Shown here one piece after another: positions 47,901 to 59,224 of a stretch of 64,000 nt of DNA. Each line of letters opens with the position of its first letter. Positions within the stretch are counted from its first letter, which is position 1. The notes under the pieces are model-generated. The model made no database searches, was not told where the DNA came from, and was given only the letters and a program-made list of their open reading frames with translations. The DNA is from Seiridium cupressi (taxonomy: Eukaryota; Ascomycota; Sordariomycetes; Amphisphaeriales; Sporocadaceae), in assembly GCA_036674765.1 (NCBI GenBank), contig JARVKI010000029.1:310001-374000 (forward strand). The letters run 5' to 3'. The position numbers were made by a program, and so were the translations under genes.

Positions 47901-49006
47901 GTGTAATTGATGGCCGAAAGCACCACAGCAACCCTTAGATCATCCTTGCTCGTTGATGCCCCCACACATGTGCCTGGGCCAAAACGGTAGAAGTTCTGAG
48001 GCACGCCGAGTTGCCCTGCAGCAGAAGGGCCCATGAATTTTGTTTGCATCTGGCAATTTGCAGACTTGAGACTCATGTCAAGCCGGACAGAGTCGGTTTG
48101 GTTGATTACACCCCTCCTCGACGCGATCAAGCCCACTTCGGCATCTTCACAATCCAAGCCCCCGGAGAAGCCATCTACTGTCGTGGTGAATTGAGTTGTT
48201 CCCGGTAGCACAGCCCTCACTAGCTGATAGGCGGTATTTGTGGTGAAGCCGTCGTTCTCGGTGGTCTTCAGGTCGACGAGTCCACGGAATGTGTAGTATG
48301 CCAGAGCTGCATCCTGGAACCCAGCCGCGCTGTCCACGAATTCGCTCTCCACAAGCAGGGGAATTTGGGATCGGGATACCTGGACGGGCGACAAGGTGAT
48401 TAATGCTGTCGAAATGACGATCAGAATCTTGATTAATATCAGGTTCGTTGAAGCGGCGGCAACTGAATAGTCCATATGTCGAATCGCCTTGATGATAGAT
48501 ATAGGCTGCCATACTGATAAGTAGTCCAGTAACATACTGCGCTTGGCCTCCGCCGGCCCTTTCGACATGTTCACCCAGGGCGCCACGAGCTTGGCTTGGC
48601 AGACGACGCGAGCCCAGAACGCTGCCAGCAACGTCAGAAAGGCTGTTGGCCCGTAAGTCCACAGATAATGCAATCGTTCCTGGCTTGCGCCAAGACCATT
48701 GTGCTTATCGGACCCGGCAAGCAAGGCCTGAAGGATGATTATGCAGCCAGCGAACGCGATGAGGAACAACGCGAGCGTCCTCCGGCGAAGATAATGTGCC
48801 CGCCATCCTATTGTACCTCTTGGCTCTGATTTCGCGGCAGGAGAATCTGAAAGATGTGACTGTGATGGGTTAGGGAATTGCTCGCCGGAATATGTGTACT
48901 CGTGTCTGGGGTTGCTGGATTGGTCTCTCATCGGCGCACCCTGACAAGCACCATTGACGTATAGGTTCATGATGCTACAGCGCTCGGTTCTAACGCAACA
49001 CGTCAC
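44933..49006 (-). CDS. DUF3433 multi-pass membrane protein with two repeat halves
   Basis: One uninterrupted frame of up to 1357 residues. The two halves are related. The first starts GWRAHYLRRRTLALFLIAF and has LHYLWTYGPTAFLTLLAAFW, PWVNM and KAIRHMDY segments. The second has IHYLWTTMPALVLTIFG, TPYANLRRG and FKEFQTRSY. This architecture is the fungal-specific DUF3433 family, with several transmembrane helices and large, Asn-rich (N-glycosylation-prone) loops that suggest exposure outside the cytosol. The true start may be the in-frame ATG at 48970 or 48931, since the first residues are Cys/Arg-rich and unlike the family. The C-terminus is Ser/Glu-rich and cytosolic-like. No biochemical function is known for the family. 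Confidence 0.9.
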   Translation of the reverse strand: MTCCVRTERCSIMNLYVNGACQGAPMRDQSSNPRHEYTYSGEQFPNPSQSHLSDSPAAKSEPRGTIGWRAHYLRRRTLALFLIAFAGCIIILQALLAGSDKHNGLGASQERLHYLWTYGPTAFLTLLAAFWARVVCQAKLVAPWVNMSKGPAEAKRSMLLDYLSVWQPISIIKAIRHMDYSVAAASTNLILIKILIVISTALITLSPVQVSRSQIPLLVESEFVDSAAGFQDAALAYYTFRGLVDLKTTENDGFTTNTAYQLVRAVLPGTTQFTTTVDGFSGGLDCEDAEVGLIASRRGVINQTDSVRLDMSLKSANCQMQTKFMGPSAAGQLGVPQNFYRFGPGTCVGASTSKDDLRVAVVLSAINYTNMTLVQHVTQPAVQDLYNITSRLLQSRAFVCKPTYSIRPVEIQKNDTQTNVTIAQDSTSRQLSQVHAWDVMTTHFNSFSNLLNEDSRASSTANSVINNTGIPVDVDGPMRLALEFAGMTGGFPDANSILEKSRALQMITAYYEQYAALIAHTMLTRTSSEPAEGSAYVTEDRLIVRALAAHLMTGFLILSIVLALVVLLVQPRHLVLPRSPSAPVNVAALLVQSRFLIDSISNMGAASKGNLRELFSCWEYQTQIDEQGCFVVHSNQRLPTNDDLEMRSSERHRAHPKTLHPLLRLSVYVLIFGVIATLEVTLHISRAKDGLGDVGDESLIHYLWTTMPALVLTIFGMYFAGVDFDVKSLTPYANLRRGAPFHTSLGLDLVNRFTLPTIFKEFQTRSYAALACTVAVALTSFLTIFTSSLFCATSVPALLSAQVDSHSLIFNGVADSTGDPEGQGILAASLIFTSNLSYPAFTYEDLVFPEMDLDLTATSNDLESYNTSGFIVNATVPAVRSRLSCKMYESTQIHANITMGHNITRVTPIPSENTTFSTTYFNPLSISIDGENCGLPSDTGVNAVVGTGTTSGSPAEGYFGNGDATISTLLIAGCSDFVYVWGRWALASNESRVSDLSTYAMGCNESLESVDVAATFFGADLRIDPNYPPIPDERITKSISTPPDDSSIYYRLAPLNGNSTFDNFFKIATSSRYAIPIASLGDDSQKFAVADSIRFHHRIIRAQIASSSYRGPVNPRQGERAADMKVIGSLNETLTHSVTITDTSTRRRVVQDPVSTRIIEALLGATLVCSIIGWVLMRETNVLPRSPTSIGSVAALLADGNLFEYLPPDAAWLTKEELARVFGKDAVFSLGWGPGHEGSGERFAIYVEPGSMADEKEYTSDEKSSTTSSSAQELSVFGTAVGIHGQAPNQWQGHLRNVEHSHVPDHDQAANIRRDVSRSSRPHEDNDMEEIPVSPISSMLPIQTWDDAWGLEQKRHV

Positions 49007-50538
49007 GAATCTGCATCGGAGTGTGATGGAAAGGAAGTCGCATCCAAAAATTCGAATAGCAAGCCATGAAGGTTTGAGTTGTTAGAAAAGCTTATGTCAC
49101 ATTCGCCAGCCATGATAGTTCTAAAGATAAATCCAAAACTGGTAGAAGAGTGACGTATATGCGCTTCCCAGGTGCTGGTTTTACGTGCATAATCAGCCTT
49201 GTCAGCGTGCGGCACAGAATGTGATTTACATGCGATCCTACGACGATCTCTCCAGGGGCCAGCTAGGACTCCAACAGCCCCCAGCTGGAATAATAGACGT
49301 CGATCGAGAGATATCACGCTGTTCGCTCCTTTATCATATTATGTCAAGGCAAACAGTCAAAAGTTTCTAGAGATACAAATTTCCTATTCTGAAGTCTACC
49401 CAGTGCAGGTTGTTCGTGGCCTTTTCGTGAACTAAATATAACCAACATAAAGAACCGTCATGGTTCGCCCGACCAATCAATTCATTTCAGCCCCTGCAGG
49501 GAAGTTGCATTGTCGTTGCCGATCGCCGTTCCACCGGGTCATTGGTGCTAAGCGATGTCAGCTTCGCGTGCTAGATGATATGATAAAACAAGCTGAAATA
49601 TCCACAGAGTCAATACTCATGTTGATCTTTCCTGATTGGCGCTGTATACTACCGATGCTCGGTAGTTGAAAGGCTCATGCAGCAGATTAGGGCACTTTCA
49701 GCCCCCAATGCGTTAGAGAGCTGCCATCCCAGTGATGGATCGACAGCTCGATTGTAGGCAGGGATGCTCTGAACCCTTCGGTGCTATCATTATCCCATCG
49801 AATATCAAGGCGACTGGATCCCGCCTCTGAGGCATAGAATTGCAGCGACAAAGAATAACCACGAGTCAAAGGCAATTATCCTCATAATCAGTTTATTGTG
49901 AACTTTAGATAGTCGCGTCTGCAGCTGAGATCCGTTTCGGTTTGTACACAACGAAACGTGATTCTTCTTTCTGGTTGGACTTTCAAGGTATAGCCGCCAG
50001 CCCAATTCCCAAGTCTGGGGTAGATTATCAAGGGAAATATGGGATCAGGACCTCAAGCTGACAAGAAGCTGCTACAAAATAAAAATATACTGACTGGACT
50101 TGGCCATTGAGGTCAAAAACTGTATCTACAATTTCTCATCCTAATGCAATCGATATATACCAAGTTTTACTTCAGATGCGACATCCACATGTAGCCCAGG
50201 TCGTCGCCGGCATGTCGTTAGAAACTTCCCCGTCATATTAGAACCCACGTTCGTATAGATAGCCTATTCTATCCCATTCGACTTGACTTAAGCTATGGTT
50301 AGTCGCTCGAAATTCAGATCAGGGCCCTGAAGACATTCCTTTCCCGTTGCTCTATGGTTGCGACAAACTCAAAATTATAGATCATCCAAACGGCAGTGGC
50401 AGTATTGAACAACCGTAATCCCCCTTCCTCGCGAGATCGATTTGAAAGCTAAACCTCACACACATCACCAAAGAAGCACCAATTTAATGCAAGTAATGGC
50501 ATACGATGAGTTTATTCTATACCGCCATCCCAGTCTAA
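49007..50538. other. Intergenic region, no gene seen
   Basis: About 1.5 kb with only short frames lacking domains. It contains the 5' flank of the DUF3433 gene and the 3' flank of the cupin gene. Confidence 0.5.
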
Positions 50539-51102
50539 TCAGTTACCACTCTTCTGAACCTCCTCGCCCATCTCCCCATACTCCTCCTCCAGCCTCTTGC
50601 CCTCATGCAGCACGGGCTCGCTCTCCTGCAAGAAGTACAACATGCGATTCCACTCGGTCTTGCTCGGGTTCCGCCAGGCGTGCATGGTGCCCCTCTGGAC
50701 GACCAGGTCGCCCCTCTTCAGCATCTTGGTCTCGCCCGAGTCCAGGATCAGCTCCACCTCGCCCTCGAGCACGACGCCGTAGTCCAGGCTGACGGTGCGG
50801 TGCATGGGGCTGACCGAGTTGGGCGGCGTGTCGACGTACCGCGCCACCGTGCCCCCGGGGATCACGATGCCCGGCGGGTTCGCGATCAGGGGCTTGTACG
50901 CGTTGATGTCCGTCTCGTCGGTGAGGCGGACGGGGCGCTCCTTGGTCGCGTACCCCAGCCCGAAGACGACGCCGTTGAGGATGGTCTGCGTAGGCAGCGC
51001 GGTGGGAATAGCCGACGAGAAGATGGCCTCCCCTTTGGAGTTGTGGTCCGTGATGTAGCGCTCGACCTTGGGGAGGTCATTGGCCTTGTGCTCGGATGCC
51101 AT
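50539..51102 (-). CDS. Cupin-domain protein
   Basis: A single exon of 187 residues with one conserved double-stranded beta-helix. Cupin motif 1 is MHRTVSLDYGVVLEGEVEL (His101, Glu113), and motif 2 is GDLVVQRGTMHAWRNP (Gly131, His141, Asn145). The N-terminal half carries a conserved-looking PPGIVIPGGTVARYVDTPP block. Cupins of this size occur in fungal aromatic catabolism and secondary-metabolite clusters as isomerases, cyclases, decarboxylases or dioxygenases, usually metal-dependent. It lies 720 bp downstream of, and in the same direction as, the monooxygenase-decarboxylase gene, so it may act on its product. GC is visibly higher than in the flanks. The specific reaction cannot be inferred. 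Confidence 0.93.
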   Translation of the reverse strand: MASEHKANDLPKVERYITDHNSKGEAIFSSAIPTALPTQTILNGVVFGLGYATKERPVRLTDETDINAYKPLIANPPGIVIPGGTVARYVDTPPNSVSPMHRTVSLDYGVVLEGEVELILDSGETKMLKRGDLVVQRGTMHAWRNPSKTEWNRMLYFLQESEPVLHEGKRLEEEYGEMGEEVQKSGN

Positions 51103-51821
51103 CTCTGCCGTGTCGTTGTAGCGTTTCTATGGGAGAAGCTGCGGTATGCAGGTCGTTACTGGGATGACGATATAGGGAGGTGAAGCAGCCCGTGGACGAG
51201 ATCTGGTCTATTGGTGTGTCGTACACAGTTGATGATCTTATTCAAAGCCGTCAATTGTGTAGTTCGATCTTGACTCAGTGTAGTTTCCGCTCTAGAATGG
51301 CAAAACCAGACAATTACAAATTGAACTCTCCCTTTCGAACATCCGCTGCCGGAATGTGTACCGTTCAATCACCCCGCAACCCCGCAGCACTACCATATTC
51401 ATGCGAGGGGCAGTATACGGACTGCTCAGTGTTACATGGCGATGGAGTATACTCGCCGGTAAGTGGGGGAGGGGCCGGACCCTCTCTCCCTAGGCGCGGT
51501 ACGGCTCATGTGGTATCTTGTGGACTTCATTATTTGTGGGGTGTGCAGTTTCTAGCATGAACTTTGCTAACGTAGGGCATAAGATAGCCGCTGTGCAGAA
51601 GCGGGATGACTTTAGAGTGCCACGGTATGGCTTTCAGAACTGTACCTGAATTAAAACGATCAAGTTACATGGACAATTGTATAGGGCATCAGTTGAAGGA
51701 ATTTTGTAGTGTCGAAGAGAGCTCTCAGCTCTACAGTAATAAGCTTGATAGAAATAAAATGGCTACGGCTATATATCGAGTGCACGAAATGTGTATTTCC
51801 CTCGCAGATCCGAAAGCTTGT
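51103..51821. other. Intergenic region
   Basis: A 720-bp spacer holding the cupin promoter and the 3' end of the monooxygenase gene. No other gene seen. Confidence 0.5.
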
Positions 51822-54212
51822 TTATTCTATCCTCCTGCAGGCTGACACATCTGGTACTCCGTTACCTTCCACCACCTTTGCGCTTACAATCTCGTAAATA
51901 GGAATCTCTGCCAGGGCTGCAGTGATGTGATGCAAGGTGGGCAGCCCTTCCCAATCGCCGGCATCAAACTTCAAAGTAGGCTTAACAGAGCGTGCTACAG
52001 CCTTCACTGTCGCCGGAGCGAGTCTGGCCTCCTCCTCGTGTGGGACCACACAGGCATATTCGATATCTGCCTTGCCGGGCTCACCGACGGCAGGGATGTA
52101 CTTATAGGTGAGGATTCCATAGTCCGCCTCACCGCCTATCGTGCCATGCTCGGTCGAGACGTCGTCAGCCTTGAGATCGCCGAGCTCGAAATCAAGGAAC
52201 TTGGCCCCTCTCCACGAGCATTGTGCTTTGTAATTGTTTGCGTCCCGCTGGATGTCAACGTCACAAAAGACCTTGTTCATGCCGAGCTCATCGCGGCCCG
52301 AGACAATAGGGTCTGTCAGACTCTCGAAGAGCACAGGAAGGTGTGTTCCGACCATGGAGGTTCCGTCCTTCTTGGTGTACTGAACGCCATGGATATAGAG
52401 ACCACAGTGATTGTAGCCACCACCTCCGAGCCAGGACATGTTACCTAGCTGGGTTATGGATATAGAAGCTTGGCACACAGTTGCCGGGCTTGCGAACTTG
52501 TACTGAGAGGTTGGGAACAGTGTTTCGAGATACGTTCGCGAAGTCTTGAACTTGATGGAGGCAGTCACAAATGTGCGCTCGGGCTGTCCTCCCCGAGGAC
52601 GACCAAGATGGTCCTGGCGAGGCCCAGGGAATGGGCCGAACCCGATAGGCATTCTCCAGAACATGTCTTTCTTTTGAGACCAGAGCCATCTCTTGAATAC
52701 GTTTGCTGAGTTATCGATTTCGTCATGGCCGAAGTTGTAAGCGGTGTACGACATCACTAGTGCTATGAGCTTTTGTTTCGAGTTTCCAAGTTTCCGAGAC
52801 CACTTACTGTCAATCTGGGGCTTTCCGTTGACCCAGTCTCTACCAGCTTGTCTTGAGTATTCCTGAATGGCGTGTCCCCTGTCGTACCTAATCTTTTCAT
52901 AGACCTTGAGACGTTCAGGGACATCGCTAGGGGCGGTCCCGAGAGGCAGAACCGTCGCCAGCGCTGCAGCATCTTCCATAGCCTGCCCGGCACCTTGTCC
53001 TTGGTCTGCTCCGCATTAGCAACATGTCGTTCAACTGGTAGGGGATTCAGACTTACGTGGCGTGAAAGGATGAGCTGCATCTCCGATCAGAGCTAGCTTG
53101 CCCTTGGTCCATGTGGGGAGCTTGTCCATGTCAAGGAGCTGCCACACTTTCAGCTCAGCTGGGTCCACCTTGCTGATTAGGTGTTTCACTGCCGGATCAA
53201 AGTTCTGGTACACCTTCAGGACTTGCTCGACACTTCCTTGCTTGTTCCACTCTGTGATACCGGTCAGCCAGGCTCGTAGCGCGTTGAGGTGTCACATACC
53301 ATCTCCGGGAGTAGCATGCGACTCTGTGTCCGGGTGGATTAAGACAAAATTGAGCGTCTCGTTATCGTTACATGGATACATAACGATCCTCCTGTCCGAG
53401 CCATACCACATCGAAAGAGTATTATTCTTCTCAACTAATGGTTTGGTGACGGGGTCTTCCAAAGCAACCTTGCGAGAAATTAGGAAGCGGAAAGCCGCCT
53501 TTCCTGAGCCGAACAGCTTGGATTTTCCACCATCGACTGCGTTTCTAGTGTTTGACTACACATGGATTAGTTTATGGTTTGTCTGATGTTGCCGGGAGAC
53601 ATACATAGATCCCGTCAGCGCCGACGATGACATCTACTTCGGCTGTGGTGCCGTCTTGGAAGATGATCTTTCCTCCCTCGGCATCGACCTCGGTGACTCT
53701 GCTTGCCGTCTGCAGTGTCGGGGTCGGACCAGGCCCCTCTTTGCTTGTTGCCACATTCTTGAGATTTTCATGCAGGGCAACTCTGTGGACGAGGTGCCAA
53801 GGGTGTTGCCACATCCTGTTGGGAACGCTGAGGTCGACTTCCTTGACCAACTCACCAGTGTCCTTATGCTCTACTAGAGTGTTCATTGCCACGCCACCAA
53901 ACCTCTCAGCAAAGACACCCCAGCGTCGAAGAACGCCATTAGAGTTGGGGGCCAAATGCACAGCAGCTCCTGTTTCGTTGGCGAACCGGGACTGCTCATA
54001 AATCTGGATGACTTTTAGAATATACTTGAGGACTGAGCAGGGAATGTGTAGCTCACGTTCACCTCATGGCCTTGGCGGCGCAGAGCAATTGCAGCTGAAA
54101 GGCCACCCAGACCAGCACCCACGACGGCGATCTTGAGGGGCTTGGGGTAGTCGTGTACGAGCGGGTTGTGTGCGGCCCCGTTCGTGGCCGGATGTATTCC
54201 ATTTGTCGCCAT
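51822..54212 (-). CDS. FAD monooxygenase fused to an acetoacetate-decarboxylase-like domain
   Basis: Six exons (54212-54057, 54003-53605, 53555-53300, 53251-53057, 53005-52808, 52756-51822) give 712 residues; introns are 48-53 bp. Residues 25-400 form a class A flavoprotein hydroxylase related to salicylate hydroxylase: VVGAGLGGLSAA (GAGLGG 32-37), the internal VGADGIYS, and LIGDAAHPFTPHQGQGAGQA (Asp328). From about residue 430 the protein matches the acetoacetate decarboxylase (ADC) family: RTFVTASIKFKT, a Gly-rich WLGGGGYNHCGLY, and RDELGMNK, whose Lys563 aligns with the Schiff-base lysine of bacterial ADC (R-E-x-x-G-x-P-K). A hydroxylation followed by decarboxylation or a related imine-based step is a reasonable inference. 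The last intron (52757-52807) is 51 bp, in frame and stop-free. The next genes are a cupin, an SDR and an MFS transporter. Substrate unknown. Confidence 0.9.
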
Positions 54213-55859
54213 TGTGAAGTGGCTAGCTGGAGCCAGACAGGTTTCGTGTGATGTAATGAAGGAAGAGAGACCAATGTGACAAGGACGGTCCTGCGGAGTA
54301 CGGTGCGGTCCACAGCAGGACGCAGAATTCTGTAGGGATGGCTTACGGAACTTGGATGATCGGGAGGAGGGATGCACAATTTGATATGTAGTGCGGGATC
54401 AGTCGACGTCAGGTCAGTGGATGGCACACAGATACATAGGAACGAATATGTACCTTGACGGCTCGTGGCGGCACGGTTGTCCAACTTCTTTTTGAACGAA
54501 TGAAGGGCAGGCATGGCGTGGTGAGTTGACATAGCCCCCAGCCAGCGTTGTGGGTTCCGGATTCCGAAGATGGGCACCTGTTCACTCCCGCCGGGGGAAA
54601 CGACGTGCACGATTCACTGCCGCGTCTCTGTAATCGGCTGGCCACCCTCGATCACACTCTTCTACATAGTACGTGAGCTAGCCTCGTTTCCCCAAATCCA
54701 CCCCACATGCATATACGGGGCCGCGTTCAACGTTCAGCACTAGCCAAGTGCATGCTTGGCTGGCTGGCTAAAGATTGAGGGAGGGTTAGGACAGAGAGCT
54801 GCCACTTCAGCCATGAGCAGACCGTCTCCGTTGTTTCCCACTTGCAGCTGTTTCCAATTCCCTTCGAGAGCATAACTAGTGGAACAGTCAGAGGGCACTG
54901 CGTGGATGTTGGCACTCGAATTGTCCACAGTCGGTCCGTGGTGGGCGTTCGTGCTGGAGCACATCTCTTACAAGTCGGCTTTGGTTGTGTTTGAAAAAAG
55001 GTTCCGAGGTGGGGTCCCGGCAGCCCCCGCTGTTATGCGGCTGATACCAATTATGTCGTTGCCGCTATCCTCTTCCACTCGGATGCCGATGGCTTTCCAA
55101 AAATCAAGGAAGAAAAGTAAAAATAAAAATAAAAATGGCAAGGCACATATTTGGGTAGAGTCATACCACCTACAGGCTGGCTGTTGCATTTTGCTGGTAT
55201 ACTGCCAGGGTTACCCCCATCTGACCGCATTTTATTCCATATCGAGACCGCCTTGTTCGGTTCTTGCTACTTGGGGATTTGTTGCTTTGAGAATACCTAG
55301 GTACTGAAGTGTAAACTGCTATCATACATGTAGGCTGGCATGCTATAGTCCAGACCACCAGCCCAGCAGAGGATATTTGACCTCGATTTTGGTAAACGTG
55401 TGTACCGCAATATCAACCCTACCCAGTAAGCCGCATCTGGTCACCCTGCGCCTGATGATATCATTAAGTATCGGTATACATAATCTGTTTCAATACCATG
55501 TAACCGAACAATGGGGAAACCTTGCCGTACATCAATTTGTGCAACCCCAACTTCTACGAGCCAAATGCCCTTTGCTCCCCAGCCGTCGGCTCCTTTTCTG
55601 GAATGTGGGCGCCCACATGTCCGCTGCAGCTCGCTAGCGGCCACGCTATTGGAGCCCGCCTCCGACGATCGCTGCAACCCCGCGATATGGTACAGTGACC
55701 AGGACCCTTGCTTCCACACTGTTTAGGACCCCCGCCCTTGAGTTCCTGCGTTTGGTACAACGCTTGGCTGTGCTGTGTCGGAGCTACTGGTTGGCCTTGT
55801 GAGCAGGAGAAGTAAACACCGAGAAAAGAGTGTGTCCGTGTAAGAAGACGCCCTCTCCC
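54213..55859. promoter_or_regulatory. Divergent promoter region, monooxygenase / SDR
   Basis: A 1.65-kb interval between two divergently transcribed genes that may be co-regulated. It contains only short frames. No shared binding site could be named with confidence. Confidence 0.45.
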
Positions 55860-56854
55860 ATGGCTTCGAAACATATCCCCGTGGCCCTGATCAGCGCCGG
55901 CAGCGCAGGTCTCGGCGCGGCCACCGCACGGCTGTTCTGCAAGAACGGATATAAAATTGTCGTGAACTACAGCAGCAACGCCGAGCGGGCCAACAAGCTG
56001 CTAGCCGAGTTCAGTAGTCTCTCGACGTTGCCCTCGTCAGAACAGGCCAGCGCGTTTGCGGCCATCAAGGCCGACCTGACCAAGCGTGAGGACATTAACC
56101 GGCTGGTGGATGAGTCGGTCCAGCAGATGGGAAGGCTGGATGTGGTCTTCTCAAATGGCGGCTGGACGAGAATTAGAGATATGACAAGTATTGATGGTAA
56201 ATTCTCCCAAGTAACAATTATCCAATATCTCTCGTGTATTTGGTATTGACACGTCGTAACGCCGGACAGATAACGTGCTCGAAGAGGACTGGGACAGATG
56301 TTTCAACATGAACGTCAAATCGCATTTGTGGCTGATGCACGCGGCTCGGAAGTATCTCGACGAGACAGAGGGATCGTTTATCACTACTGCATCTGTGGCT
56401 GGCTTGAACCACAGCGGCAGTTCTTTGGTACGTACGATCTGTTAACCGAACCTGTCCTGTCTCTCCTGCTCATTGTCATATTGCCTGCTCTGGTTTGATT
56501 TGACTAACATGCTCAGGCTTATTCCGTGACCAAAGCAGCACAGATCCATTTGGTCAAGGGGCTGGCTAATATGGCAGCCCCAAGAATCAGGGTGAACAGT
56601 GTATCACCAGGGTTGCTCCTCACTGTAAGCTGCACCCCCTTTCACTTTATGTTTTGGTAGGAGTTGATTTGCTGAAACGCTACTAGGAATGGAGCGATCA
56701 ATTTTCAGACGATGCGAAGGAGGCATACAGACAGAAGACGAAGCTGAAGCGTTTGCCTGCACTGGATGATGTTGCGGAGCAGGTCCTCAGGTTTGCGAAG
56801 AGCAAGAGCCAGACGGGTACTAATGCTGTTCTTGATTCGGGTTACGTCTTGTAA
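55860..56854 (+). CDS. Short-chain dehydrogenase/reductase
   Basis: Four exons (55860-56196, 56270-56427, 56517-56624, 56687-56854) give 256 residues, the usual length of a classical SDR; introns are 73, 89 and 62 bp. The cofactor loop is SAGSAGLGAATA near residue 13 (TGxxxGxG type). The acidic ADLTK pocket follows, then SNGGW in place of the common NNAG, and the catalytic triad Ser154, Tyr167 and Lys171 (YSVTK). Late motifs are RVNSVSPGLLLT and the C-terminal TGTNAVLDSGYVL. The enzyme would use NAD(P)H to reduce or oxidise a keto/hydroxy group. It ends tail-to-tail with the MFS gene and diverges from the monooxygenase gene, consistent with a shared pathway. Confidence 0.94.
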
Positions 56855-57278
56855 AATCGAATCTTGCGGATAGATGTTGGTCACAATAGATGTTTTCATT
56901 CTTGTCTTCCATGTTTAGACTTCCACGCTTTAGATATCAAATATAGAAACCTTATTCTGATAGCACATCCTTGACAGCTGATAATTTAGAGACTGCCTTT
57001 CCAGGCGAAGAGTCTGATCTTATGTATATATACATGAGATTTAAGCCCTTTTTTAATTTTTTAATTTCTTTTTATTTTTTATTTTATTTTTTCTTATTTT
57101 TTTTCTTTCTTCTTCATCTTCTTTTAGTCAAAGGGATCAGGGATGACATATTGGGCATTACTTTTGAAAATAATTCTTTCAACTAATACCAACCAAACTG
57201 TATCAGGACCTATAATTGACTATAATGATACACAAAACTAGTCGACCGCCTTTTTACCAATCTCAGCTGACGTACGCT
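56855..57278. terminator. Convergent 3' region with long T-rich tract
   Basis: A 424-bp interval between the stop codons of two convergent genes. On the plus strand 57046-57127 is almost pure T with a few A and C. Such tracts fit 3'-end formation, but this is not a proven terminator. Confidence 0.45.
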
Positions 57279-59224
57279 CTACTCGCCAACTTCTCTGTCA
57301 TCCTCCCACCGGATATAGGAAAGCATCTTCCAATTCCAAGTGGCGTGGCGGATCGCCTTGCCCCAGATATAAAGAGGTATCCATAGCAACAGCACGGCAG
57401 CTGCAATTCCAGCCATCGTTCCATAGGCATTGAGGTAGCCAACTTGCTCGACCCACGGGTTGGTGTAGAACGAAAGGAGGAATCCGAACAAGGCTGAGGA
57501 AAAGTTAATTTCTGTTTAGAATCGTGAGCAGAAGTCGACTTACACTTGAAACCCATCACTGAAAGAGTGATCTCTCCTGCCACGGGTCTGTAGGCGTCAA
57601 TGACATAGACGAGACACACATTGGTGCCTTGGGAGATGGAGAAGTTGACTAAGAAGTATTAGCATGTAGCCTTCTTTATTTTCGAAGTGGTCGGACAACT
57701 TACGGAGACCAAGGCCAATTGTAGGGCAAATCCAGTGTAGTTGTTTCTCGATACCAACACCGTACAAGACCAGGGAGAGTGGTGCCGTGACAAGGCAAAG
57801 TGTCATGGCAGGCAGACGCATTTCGGGAACTCGGATTCCTCCGTTGCGCTTCGTGAACCAATCCGCCGTCATATCAGCCAGCTGGCCACCAGCAGGTATA
57901 CCTAGGAGAGAGCCAATGATGGCAGCTATGAAGCACAGGCCGATCTGCCACGGCTCGAAGCCATACGCCGTCGAGTATGCGGATGCTACGTTGGAAGTCA
58001 CCGCTACGACGAAGCCAATGGTAACAGACTGCACCAAGGCCGCCCAGAGCACGGGTGGGAGCAAGATGAGACCAAGTGGGCGGACAAACATCTTCACTAA
58101 GCTCTCCGCCGTCCACACGCGGTGGAAGATTCTGATGCTCTCCAAATACGTTTGTTTCCGAGGCTGGGGTGCTGTCGAGGATTCGAGATCCGAAGAGTTT
58201 GAGCCGTGCGGCTTGTCCAAAGTCGAGTGCTCCGCGGCGGCTACTGATGGTATTTCTCGAATGTATGCCGTCTCGGGAAACGTGAAGAAGGCCAAGACAA
58301 GTACAAAGCCGACGAGTCCTGCTGCAACCTGGTAGATGACTCGCCAACCGTGGTTGATGACAATGAGCCTGTCCTTGCGTTAGTTTAATCCTTGGTTCCC
58401 TATGCTTTGGGATCTTACCCATCGATCAGGATACCAAGTGCTACACCTATAGATAGGAAACAGGTATACATGCTGTGATGAAATGTCAGTATACTACGTC
58501 CTCCTCATGGCCCACAGAGTAAATCTGCTTACGACATGACGAATCCACGTTCGTGAAGGAAGAAGACGTCTGCGATGGAGACAGGAGCGATAGTTTCGGC
58601 TGCACCAGCGCCGATGCCAATGAGAATACGCCCTGCGAGAAAGCCGCCATAGCTCTTTTCAAAGATGAGCCAGACTGTGCAGGCGAAGTACAGCGCGTAG
58701 CTGGTGACGTAGATTGGACGGCGTCCGAACTTGTTCGTGAGCGGTACCCAGACGAAGTTGCTTACACCTTGCAGTAAGGCTGTCGTTGTGAAGAAGTAGG
58801 CCACTTTGCTGATGGCGGTAGGTACTGGTGCCATAGGGAAAAAATCCATGGCGGTCGATACAATGGCAATGGTCGGCCCTGCAAGTTTTTAGCACTTACC
58901 CGCAGCAATGGTGTGAGTCCAGTCCTACCTGCGGCAAGGAAATTACACATCAGCATGGCCAAGCATATGACCGTTGCCATATAGTACTTGTAGGCCTGGG
59001 ACCTGGGTGACAGTCAGCGAAGGCTGGCAAAGAGTATCTGCGTGACGGTCTCATTACCAGTTGAGCGGGTCGTTCGGATCATTGGAAGGCGTGGGAATCA
59101 AGATGATCTCGTTTGTTTCGTGATGGCGCAGGCGAACCGTGCCGAGAGTCCTCGTCCTCGTCTCCTCAGCCATGGAGTCGACCTTGTCCAGACCTGTCGC
59201 CGTTGTCATTTCGTTGTTGCCCAT
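57279..59224 (-). CDS. Major facilitator superfamily transporter (fungal DHA1-like)
   Basis: Seven exons (59224-59058, 59002-58929, 58878-58533, 58472-58419, 58368-57704, 57648-57544, 57493-57279) encode 541 residues; all six introns are 49-60 bp. The N-terminal DPNDPLNW box is typical of fungal DHA1-type proton antiporters. The domain has about 12 membrane segments with motif A NKFGRRPIYV in the loop between helices 2 and 3, GRILIGIGAGAAETIAPV (helix 4/5 region), and a central cytosolic loop rich in Ser/Glu. It is most like HOL1-type or drug/metabolite exporters, though substrate and direction cannot be read from sequence. Its position beside the SDR and monooxygenase genes suggests uptake or export of a pathway metabolite. 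Confidence 0.93.
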
